Below the pieces are notes generated by a model. That model did no database searches. It was not told the origin of the DNA and saw nothing but the letters and a program-made list of their open reading frames with translations. The position numbers and the translations under genes were made by a program. From Actinomycetes bacterium (GTDB lineage Bacteria > Actinomycetota > Acidimicrobiia > Spongiisociales > UBA5794), in assembly GCA_023336875.1 (NCBI GenBank), contig JAMBLH010000206.1, forward strand, positions 1 through 9,217: DNA of 9,217 nucleotides, written 5' to 3'. Position 1 is the first letter of the stretch, and each line of letters opens with the position of its first letter. Shown here piece by piece: positions 1-6,121 of this stretch.

Positions 1-1298
1 TGTTTCGAGTGATCGGCCAACCCGTACCTGCCCAGCGCTGACAGCGCCACCTGATCGTTGGGAAAGTGCGGACGTGCCACGTCGAAGAGCCCAAGGGACG
101 GGTCATCGATCTCATTGGTCTGAGAGAAGTAGCCCACCCGCGCGGTTGGTCCGAACCGGATCGTGCTGTCCTCTTTCGGGTCGGCATTGACGAGACGCTT
201 GAGGAACGTGGTCTTTCCCACGCCATTCTCACCCAGAAGCGCGACTCGATCCTCGTTGTACACGGTGAGGTCAAAGGGAGCAACGAGGCCTTCCACCTCG
301 AAACCTGTGAGTCTGATCGCCTCCCTACCGGTTCGCGATCCCCGAAACTTCGTCGTGATCTCCTTCTCGGGCGGCGGAAGCTGAGGGGGTCCCGCGTCCT
401 TGAAACGTTGCCATCTGCTCTCCGCAGCTGACGCACGATTCGCCATTGCCTCACTGGCACCTGCGCGTTGCTTGAGGAGCTTGAAATAGCGGAAGAGACG
501 TCGTTCCTCTTCCTTCCACGCGTCAAGGTCCTTTGCGAGCTTCTCGATCCGCTTCCGCCGTTCCGCGGGAAACGTTGCATAGGTACCGCCGTGTGTCCAC
601 ACATCGTTGTGTTCGAGGGCAACCATCCGGTCAACACCTTGGGTGAGCAGCTTGCGATCGTGCGACACCAGCAGGATGGTTTTGCCTGAACGACGCAATT
701 CGTTGCTGAGCCAGGCTTTTGAGAAGAGATCGAGGAAGTTGTCCGGCTCATCAAGAATTAGCGTCTGCACATCTGAGAGCAGATAGGCCCTGAGGATGAT
801 CGACTTTCGTTCTCCCCCCGAAAGCTCAGAGAGTTTCCGATCCGACGCTTCGGAGAGCCCCTGGCGAAGCACAGCCCTCGTCACCTGATCCCAGCGGCCC
901 TCAGCCTCATACCCGCCGAGGGATTGCCACACCTCGAGATCAGTAGCAAGGTCATGGCCATTGCTCTCCCCCGCCAACGCATACATCTCCTGGATTCGCG
1001 CATGAACCGGTCGCAGCTCGGAAGGCAGAGAGAGCGCCAATGCATCGAGTACCGTGGCCTCCTTCAGATCATCGAAGCCAGGATTCTGGCGCATGTACGC
1101 GATCTCCGAGTCTGAGCGCACATGTCCTTCGTCGAGCTTCCTCTCCCCCGCGATGAGCTCGAGCATCGTCGTCTTCCCCACACCGTTCGGGCCGACGAGC
1201 GCGGTCACTGAACCCGTCGGCACCCTGAAGGAGACATTCTCGATGGGTGTCGTTCCATCCGGATACGAAAATGACACTGATTGGACTTCGATTGCCAC
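1..1298 (-). CDS. ABC-F family ATPase, 3' end outside the window
   Basis: This is a soluble tandem-ATPase ABC protein of the ABC-F class, which act on ribosomes (translation factors or antibiotic protection) rather than as transporters. Reading leftward, 432 codons are open. The first nucleotide-binding domain has Walker A GPNGVGKTT (residues 36-44), signature LSGGE (159-163), Walker B ending LILDEPDNFLD (about 180-190) and the H-loop SHDR (H213). A charged Lys/Arg/Glu linker follows at about 242-310, then the second Walker A GENGVGKTT (356-364) and GYFSQ. The second signature and Walker B lie beyond the edge. No transmembrane segment is visible. I chose the GTG at 1298 because AGGG sits 6 nt upstream and the product then begins AIEVQSVSFSY, as the family usually does. 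An in-frame ATG at 1328 would add ten residues but has no SD. The first Walker B tail reads EPDNFLD where most ABC-F proteins have EPTNHLD. Subfamily and drug specificity cannot be told. Confidence 0.93.
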   Translation of the reverse strand, partial: MAIEVQSVSFSYPDGTTPIENVSFRVPTGSVTALVGPNGVGKTTMLELIAGERKLDEGHVRSDSEIAYMRQNPGFDDLKEATVLDALALSLPSELRPVHARIQEMYALAGESNGHDLATDLEVWQSLGGYEAEGRWDQVTRAVLRQGLSEASDRKLSELSGGERKSIILRAYLLSDVQTLILDEPDNFLDLFSKAWLSNELRRSGKTILLVSHDRKLLTQGVDRMVALEHNDVWTHGGTYATFPAERRKRIEKLAKDLDAWKEEERRLFRYFKLLKQRAGASEAMANRASAAESRWQRFKDAGPPQLPPPEKEITTKFRGSRTGREAIRLTGFEVEGLVAPFDLTVYNEDRVALLGENGVGKTTFLKRLVNADPKEDSTIRFGPTARVGYFSQTNEIDDPSLGLFDVARPHFPNDQVALSALGRYGLADHSK

Positions 1299-1349
1299 GA
1301 TTGACCCTGTAGACGTGCTGCTGTGCATGTGGACGATACGGGTGCACGC

Positions 1350-1377
1350 GTTGACACAGCCACATGATCGAGTTGAC
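1350..1377. repeat. direct repeat GTTGAC x2 in the gap upstream of the ABC-F gene
   Basis: GTTGAC occurs at 1350-1355 and 1372-1377, 22 bp apart start to start (about two helical turns), in the 63-93 bp gap between the MFS stop and the ABC-F start. It could be an operator, but six-base repeats arise easily by chance. Confidence 0.2.
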
Positions 1378-1391
1378 CGCCGGACGTCTCG

Positions 1392-2690
1392 TCAGTGATC
1401 GAAAAGATGCGCGTTGTGCACGAATCCATCCACGCTGAAGGACTGCGTCGCCTCTTCGTGGTCTGGCGGGTACACGAGAGCGGTTGCACCCGCACCAACA
1501 AGACAGGCAACGGCGCAGATGCCAAAGGCAAGCGGAAAGTTCCCCATGTCGCCCATTACGCCACCCAAAATCGGGAAGACGATCCCTCCCGCACCATAGG
1601 ACAGGAAGACCCACGGATAGTTCTGGCCAACCGCGCTATCTCCGAACTCATCAGCTGTCAGTGAAGGGAACAGCGCAAAGTTTCCACCGAAGTTGAATCC
1701 GATCAACGCTGCGGCAAGATAGAGCGTGTACTCATTCGATGCCATCGGTATGAACGCTGCAAGGAACAATCCCTGCGTGGCCGCCATGACAACAACGGAG
1801 CGCTTTCGGCCCAGAGCGTCGCTCAGGGTTCCCCAGACGATGCGCCCTATCCCGTTCGCCAAGCTGAAGAAGACGGCCATAGCTGTGCCTGCGATCGCGC
1901 TCGCCTCGACAGATCCAACACCGGCACCGGTGAGCGCTTCCACGGGATACAGTTTCATGAGGCCGATGGCCATGAGCCCAGCACCCGCACTCACGGCAAA
2001 CGTCAGCGAGATGAGATGGAACTGAGGTGTCCTCCGCATCTCCCTAGAGGAGAACGCGTCTGCACCAGAACCAGCAACAACGGGCATCACGAATCCGTCC
2101 GGCAGCCACCCCTTCGGCGGCATTCTCATCCAGATGGCACCCGTCAGAATCAGTACGGCGAACGCAACGGCGTAGACCCGGAAAGTACCATCCAGCCCGA
2201 TTGAATCGATGAGGCCGCCCCACGAGCCAGCGATCTTGATCCAGCCAAGTGCACCGAAGCCGAAACCGGCAACGGCAAGACCTGTGATCATTCCCTTGTG
2301 GTCAGGGAACCAACGCATCCCGACAGCGATCGGCACCACATAGGCGAGTCCAATCCCTGTACCGCTGATGAAGCCGATGCCAAGGAGCACGATCCAGAAG
2401 ATCGTTCCCCCACCGATCGAGGCCACCATGTAGCCGACGGCGAGGGTGATACCTCCTGCGACTGCGAGCGTCCGGGGTCCAAGGCGCTCCAGGTTCTTGC
2501 CCGCGAACACCATCACCAACGCAAAGGTGGCGAGTCCTGCTGCGAAGACGATCTGGGTTTGGGTCCTGCTCCAGCCAGCATCGATCAAGCTAGGAGTAAA
2601 CACGGACCACGCATAGATCGCACCAAGCGAGAGCTGGATCAGAACCGCTCCCAGCACTACGAATCCTCGCCGGTAACCACCTTCGGGCAT
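1392..2690 (-). CDS. MFS transporter, OFA (oxalate/formate antiporter-like) family
   Basis: This is an inner-membrane major facilitator protein of 432 aa with about twelve hydrophobic helices. Family marks are LGAIYAWSVFTPSL in the first helix, the loop WFPDHKGMITGLAVAGFGFGA between early helices, and PPKGWLPDG in the central cytoplasmic loop. All are typical of the OFA group, whose characterised members exchange small carboxylates such as oxalate and formate. The substrate here is not determined by sequence. The start is the ATG at 2690: a perfect AAGGAGG lies at 2700-2706, 9 nt upstream. A longer reading from GTG 2714 would place that SD inside the gene, so I reject it. The stop is TGA at 1392-1394. 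The ABC-F gene follows on the same strand after a short gap, so the two may share a transcript. The C-terminal tail (about 20 polar residues) is soluble. Confidence 0.92.
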   Translation of the reverse strand: MPEGGYRRGFVVLGAVLIQLSLGAIYAWSVFTPSLIDAGWSRTQTQIVFAAGLATFALVMVFAGKNLERLGPRTLAVAGGITLAVGYMVASIGGGTIFWIVLLGIGFISGTGIGLAYVVPIAVGMRWFPDHKGMITGLAVAGFGFGALGWIKIAGSWGGLIDSIGLDGTFRVYAVAFAVLILTGAIWMRMPPKGWLPDGFVMPVVAGSGADAFSSREMRRTPQFHLISLTFAVSAGAGLMAIGLMKLYPVEALTGAGVGSVEASAIAGTAMAVFFSLANGIGRIVWGTLSDALGRKRSVVVMAATQGLFLAAFIPMASNEYTLYLAAALIGFNFGGNFALFPSLTADEFGDSAVGQNYPWVFLSYGAGGIVFPILGGVMGDMGNFPLAFGICAVACLVGAGATALVYPPDHEEATQSFSVDGFVHNAHLFDH

Positions 2691-2699
2691 TCCTACGGA

Positions 2700-2706
2700 C
2701 CTCCTT
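2700..2706 (-). promoter_or_regulatory. strong Shine-Dalgarno AAGGAGG for the MFS gene
   Basis: AAGGAGG on the minus strand, 9 nt from the ATG at 2690. It decides that start over the upstream in-frame GTG at 2714. It is the best SD in the window. Confidence 0.8.
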
Positions 2707-2719
2707 GATTTCACCCTCC

Positions 2720-2725
2720 AGTATA
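2720..2725 (-). promoter_or_regulatory. possible -10 box TATACT upstream of the MFS gene
   Basis: TATACT on the minus strand lies about 30 nt before the MFS ATG and leaves room for a short leader holding the SD. I see no convincing -35 hexamer 16-18 nt upstream, so this is tentative. Confidence 0.3.
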
Positions 2726-2793
2726 TCCGTAGTTTGTTGCTTAGGAATTAACTTGACGCAATATCAGGACCTCTTCAGCGAGATATCGATCGA

Positions 2794-4026
2794 TCAACCT
2801 GACTGAAGGGAGGTATCAGGTTGATAGGTGCTCCACGCGAACCAGAATGTGTCGAGGTGGGCGATCTGCACGAGTTTGTCACCCACCAGCTCCCCTTCGA
2901 TGGCCTCACCGTTGAGGAGCCACAGCGATCCTGTCTCGGTATCCACGAAGTGCTCCCCGTCATAGCTGAAGGTGAGGTCCCTGCCACCCGCATGGGGAAT
3001 GAACACACCGGTCGATCCCACATCCCGACCGGTAGAGACCTGTTCCGCGTCAAGCGCAGAGGACTGACCAGCCACCCAGAAGACAACAAGATCCGAATCC
3101 CCGACCTTCACCGCACTCGCTCTGCCCTCTCCCCCACTCACAGTTTCGAGACCGAACGCGGCAGATGAGCCCTCGTACGTCACGCCCACAACTCTCTGCA
3201 TCGCTGCTGCGCGGTCGTCGAGCCTACCTCTGAAGAGGAATGGCGTGTTGTTGGGATCGTCGTAGCCCGTATAGGGGTTCCTGCCGTAGTCCCTGTTGAA
3301 CCCGGACTGGGTCCAGTCGAGTACCTTCCCTGCGGGGTAGGTGGACCTGAACTGGTCCCAGGCCATCAGGGGCGCAGCGTGCGCCTTGAGCTGTTCGCCG
3401 GTCAGCACACCGATCACGGCCTGGCCGTTGTAATGGGTCCACAATGTCTCCGTTGCACGGTCATACATCACCAGAGCTGAAGCGAAGAGACGTCCGGACG
3501 TCCCAAATGTGGTCTCGACGCCATTGATGGTCCTCTCGTACGTCACGGCTGAGTTGCACAGCGGGCAGTATGTCACCGATACAGGCACTCCCCCAACGGT
3601 GTCGTTGACGATCTCGTGCCACACCATGGCTCGGATCGGATAGGCCCTCGCATCTCCGTTGATCTCGAGGGCCACGACTGGTTCGTTGGCGGGTAGGAGT
3701 TCCAGGTTGTCAACGACGTCCAGGAACACCGGATCATCGATTGGCGGAATACCGTCGGGCGGCGGCCCGCCTGAAATCACTTCATCTGGGTCAATCAGGG
3801 GTTCAGGGAACTCGTCAGCGAACATCGAATCGAGTGCGCTTGGTCCACTCGCCAACACACCAACAGCCGGTCCGTCGACGTCAGGGTTCGTTGTCGTTGC
3901 AGCAGTCGGCTGTGGGTCCGTTGCTGTGGTTGTCTCCTCAGCGGAATCATCCTCCGATGACGCACCACTACATGCAGCCAGGAACAGAGCCCCTCCCGCG
4001 ACCAGCAGCATCAATCGTGCGATCAT
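2794..4026 (-). CDS. DUF3179 domain lipoprotein (Cys form, CPLC motif)
   Basis: A 410-aa exported lipoprotein of unknown function. The start MIARLMLLVAGGALFLAAC gives a lipobox LAAC with Cys19, followed by an acidic, Thr-rich linker (about 20-60). The DUF3179 domain follows: NGDARAYP (123-130), HEIVND (137-142), YCPLCNS (153-159, Cys154 and Cys157), then ETLWTHYNG and, near the C-terminus, TGSLW and FWFAWSTYQP. The paired cysteines suggest a redox or metal site, but the family has no established activity that I know of. I chose ATG 4026 because AAGGGAG lies 4 nt upstream (4031-4037) and a signal peptide starts there; reading further upstream adds 85 residues with no family sense. The stop is TGA at 2794-2796. 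It is divergent from the small membrane protein at 4134, and has a Sec-type paralogue at 6118-7134. Confidence 0.92.
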   Translation of the reverse strand: MIARLMLLVAGGALFLAACSGASSEDDSAEETTTATDPQPTAATTTNPDVDGPAVGVLASGPSALDSMFADEFPEPLIDPDEVISGGPPPDGIPPIDDPVFLDVVDNLELLPANEPVVALEINGDARAYPIRAMVWHEIVNDTVGGVPVSVTYCPLCNSAVTYERTINGVETTFGTSGRLFASALVMYDRATETLWTHYNGQAVIGVLTGEQLKAHAAPLMAWDQFRSTYPAGKVLDWTQSGFNRDYGRNPYTGYDDPNNTPFLFRGRLDDRAAAMQRVVGVTYEGSSAAFGLETVSGGEGRASAVKVGDSDLVVFWVAGQSSALDAEQVSTGRDVGSTGVFIPHAGGRDLTFSYDGEHFVDTETGSLWLLNGEAIEGELVGDKLVQIAHLDTFWFAWSTYQPDTSLQSG

Positions 4027-4133
4027 CGCGCTCCCTTCAGGCGGAACAACGCTGTGCGTGCGCATGGTGTTCCAAACTGTCGTACTTCCGACACTGTCAC
4101 CACCAGGTGCGCCTCGGCCTCGTTCTCTACGCA
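4027..4133. other. divergent intergenic region, lipoprotein / small membrane protein
   Basis: About 107 bp between divergent starts. It holds the SD of the lipoprotein gene (4031-4037) and a pair of ACTGTC direct repeats around 4076-4100. I could not identify a convincing promoter in either direction. In-frame codons continue through it on both strands but show no coding character. Confidence 0.4.
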
Positions 4134-4496
4134 ATGAGTACAACAACACACGAACGCGTCCCCGATGGTTCCATTCTGGCATGGACGGGTGGAATCGCCG
4201 CAGCCTGGTTGATCGCAGCGTTTCTGCGGTCAGGCACGACACTGCACCTTGGACCACTGCTTCTGCCGCTGATACCTGCAATTCTGGGTCGCAATACTGA
4301 GCATCCGATCCGGCTCACCTTGATCGGCATCGTCACGGCGATCGGGGCGATCGTCGTGCTGTTTCTCACCGGAAATCTGAGCGGCCCCTCACTCGGAGCA
4401 TTCCCTGACGCCCTCACGGAGAGCATCGCCTTCCTCGCGATTGGCAGCGTGGTCGGCTTGATCATCGCTGCGTCAGGTCGAAGACGTTCTCGCTAG
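4134..4496 (+). CDS. small four-helix membrane protein, unknown function
   Basis: 120 aa, not recognised. After a polar start (MSTTTHERVPDG) there are four hydrophobic stretches at roughly residues 13-31, 36-51, 57-80 and 93-113. The protein ends in a basic tail GRRRSR, which by the positive-inside rule would be cytoplasmic. No catalytic motif is visible. The frame is open far upstream, but that part is antisense to the lipoprotein signal region, so I start at ATG 4134 where the hydrophobic protein begins; no SD precedes it. An in-frame GTG at 4107 is a possible alternative. The last 24 bases overlap the end of the convergent Crp/Fnr gene. Confidence 0.65.
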   Translation: MSTTTHERVPDGSILAWTGGIAAAWLIAAFLRSGTTLHLGPLLLPLIPAILGRNTEHPIRLTLIGIVTAIGAIVVLFLTGNLSGPSLGAFPDALTESIAFLAIGSVVGLIIAASGRRRSR

Positions 4497-5150
4497 CCGG
4501 TCCTCGCTGACAACCGTTATGCGGCGGTATCCAGTCTCGATGGCACCCTCGCTGCGGAGTTGCGCCAACGCCTCGTTCACCGATTGCCTGCTCGCCCCAA
4601 GCAACTCGGCGATCGCTGCCTGGGACAGCAGCACGTCACCGTAGGAGTCCTGCTCATCCAACAGGAGCCCGGCAACCTGTTCGAGCACCGTTCTGTTCAT
4701 CAAGCGGATGATGCGTTGCTGAGTGGCTTCGAGCTGGCTCAAACCGTTGACAAGCCATCGCATGGCGAGCACTGGGCGTGCGAGCAGCAGAGGCACCAAG
4801 CGATCCCGCTCAAGCCTCAGGACCGTGGTGTTCCGAATCGCTCGCGCAGACGACAGATACGGCCGCTCCTGGAACATGGCAATATCTCCGACCACTGACC
4901 CGGAGCCGATTCGCGCGACAACAGATTTCTCCGCGCCGTTGTTCCGGTATAGCTCAACCTCACCCTCCTCGATGATGAAACATGCGTCGGCGAGATCACC
5001 CTCTCGAAACAGGTGGGTCCCCTTGTACTTATCGACGACAGCGCCTGCATCCGCGAGCGCCACTGCATCTTCGGGCCGCAGAGGAAGGTAGTCAGTTCTA
5101 CCCAAGCTCTTTGCCAGCCACGCCGCGTGTTGATCGAGAGTTGCATCCAT
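4473..5150 (-). CDS. Crp/Fnr family transcriptional regulator
   Basis: A 225-aa cytoplasmic DNA-binding regulator with the usual two-part layout. The N-terminal cyclic-nucleotide-binding-type barrel (about 21-125) includes LFREGDLADACFIIEEGEVELY and GSVVGDIAMF. A long dimerisation helix runs about 126-165, and the C-terminal winged helix has LSQAAIAELLGASRQSVNEA (175-194) as its helix-turn-helix. In the phosphate cassette the position matching CRP Arg82 appears to be Leu, so binding of cAMP is doubtful. There is no N-terminal Cys cluster for an FNR iron-sulfur centre. The effector is unknown. The start is ATG 5150, with no clear SD. The gene is divergent from the patatin operon across about 98 bp containing a 14-bp palindrome, and overlaps the small membrane protein tail to tail. 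Confidence 0.93.
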   Translation of the reverse strand: MDATLDQHAAWLAKSLGRTDYLPLRPEDAVALADAGAVVDKYKGTHLFREGDLADACFIIEEGEVELYRNNGAEKSVVARIGSGSVVGDIAMFQERPYLSSARAIRNTTVLRLERDRLVPLLLARPVLAMRWLVNGLSQLEATQQRIIRLMNRTVLEQVAGLLLDEQDSYGDVLLSQAAIAELLGASRQSVNEALAQLRSEGAIETGYRRITVVSEDRLARTSST

Positions 5151-5194
5151 GCCATGACCAACACACGCGACAGGGATCTACTTCCCACTGATTG

Positions 5195-5208
5195 GTCGGG
5201 CACCCGAC
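5195..5208. promoter_or_regulatory. palindromic operator candidate GTCGGG-CA-CCCGAC
   Basis: A perfect 6-bp inverted repeat with a 2-bp centre, in the gap between the Crp/Fnr gene and the patatin gene. It overlaps a possible -35 (CCGACA, 5204-5209), which lies 17 bp before a possible -10 (TATGAA, 5227-5232) for the patatin operon. It differs from the E. coli CRP and FNR consensus sites. Binding by the neighbouring regulator is an inference. Confidence 0.4.
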
Positions 5209-5248
5209 ATTCCGGTGTTCAGCATCTATGAAACGGCGTTCACTGGGT

Positions 5249-6121
5249 ATGGAGATCAACGGCGTATTCGAAGGTGGCGGAGTCCGTGGCATCGCTCTGG
5301 CTGGTGCGGCAGCGGCAACGCTCGACCGCGGCTATTCGTTTCACAGGGCGGTCGGCACATCGGCGGGGGCACTTGTAGCTGCGCTCGTCGTGAGCGGATA
5401 TGGCCCAAACGAGCTTGAAGAGGAGGTGGCAGGGCTGAACTGGCGGCGACTCCTCCATCCCACACCCATGGCATCTCTGCCCCTCCTCGGCAAGCATCTT
5501 GCCCTCATGGTCAACAAGGGGGTCAATTCGACCAAACGCATCGAGACCGTGTGGTCGCGCCTCCTTCTCCGAAAAGGTATCCGTACTTTTGGTGATCTTC
5601 GCGAAGGTGTTCTGCAGGTTGTCGCTACCGACCTCACCCACGGGGCCGGTGTTGCGTTCCCCCACTGCCTTTCCGGCTATGGAATCGATCCTGCAACGTT
5701 TCCCGTTGCCAGGGCAGTTGTCATGTCTGCAGCCGTCCCTTTCCTGTTCGCGCCAGTACCGCTCCGTGATACGTTGACAGGAGAACACGTCCTCTTCTCG
5801 GATGGCGCGATGGCAGCGAACTACCCAATAGGAGTAATCCAAAAGGATCGCCCCGTGTTCGGCTTCCGTTTGAGTCCCGACGGGGATCAGCACCTTCACC
5901 AGTCGATCCGCGGGCCCTACGGCCTTGCGCGAGCTGTAATCGCCTCAGGAATCCGAGCGAGATACTCGTTACCACGGACCATCGAAGGTGCGGACAGAGA
6001 GATAACCGTGCCTGTGCGAAATGACCTCGACTTCGGTGTGACTCGGCGCGAAGCCAGCGCTGCCTTCACAAGAGCGTATGAAGCGGTGTACAACCAACTC
6101 GCCCCTGCAGTTGCGGCGTGA
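5249..6121 (+). CDS. patatin-like phospholipase
   Basis: 290 aa; a serine acyl hydrolase using a Ser-Asp dyad, expected to cleave acyl chains from phospholipids or other lipids. Seen directly: glycine-rich oxyanion loop EGGGVRG (8-14), nucleophile elbow GTSAG with Ser38, and catalytic Asp185 in SDGAMAANYP. Length and motif spacing are normal for small bacterial patatins. There is no signal peptide, so it is probably cytoplasmic or peripherally membrane-bound. I start at ATG 5249, which gives MEINGVFEGGG as in relatives. ATG 5228 (seven extra residues) is a real alternative, and TTG 5192 is less likely; none has an SD. The stop TGA (6119-6121) overlaps the GTG start of the next gene as GTGA, implying translational coupling. 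It is divergent from the Crp/Fnr gene, which may control it. The natural substrate is unknown. Confidence 0.92.
   Translation: MEINGVFEGGGVRGIALAGAAAATLDRGYSFHRAVGTSAGALVAALVVSGYGPNELEEEVAGLNWRRLLHPTPMASLPLLGKHLALMVNKGVNSTKRIETVWSRLLLRKGIRTFGDLREGVLQVVATDLTHGAGVAFPHCLSGYGIDPATFPVARAVVMSAAVPFLFAPVPLRDTLTGEHVLFSDGAMAANYPIGVIQKDRPVFGFRLSPDGDQHLHQSIRGPYGLARAVIASGIRARYSLPRTIEGADREITVPVRNDLDFGVTRREASAAFTRAYEAVYNQLAPAVAA

Noticed and set aside
1069..1614. Long open minus-strand frame bridging the ABC-F and MFS genes
   Set aside because: It lies out of frame with two clearly recognised proteins and its translation is low-complexity, Arg/Cys-rich and unrelated to any family I recognise.
2691..2714. 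MFS start at GTG 2714
   Set aside because: It would place the perfect AAGGAGG inside the coding sequence; ATG 2690 is ideally spaced from it.
2785..2794. ATCGATCGAT palindrome at the end of the lipoprotein gene
   Set aside because: Self-complementary simple sequence without a loop or T-run; expected by chance and not a credible terminator.
4027..4281. N-terminal extension of the DUF3179 lipoprotein
   Set aside because: The signal peptide with lipobox starts at 4026 with an SD; the upstream frame is antisense to the small membrane protein and has no recognisable content.
5240..5899. 219-codon open frame antisense to the patatin gene
   Set aside because: It mirrors the GC-rich patatin coding sequence; no start signal or domain is visible.
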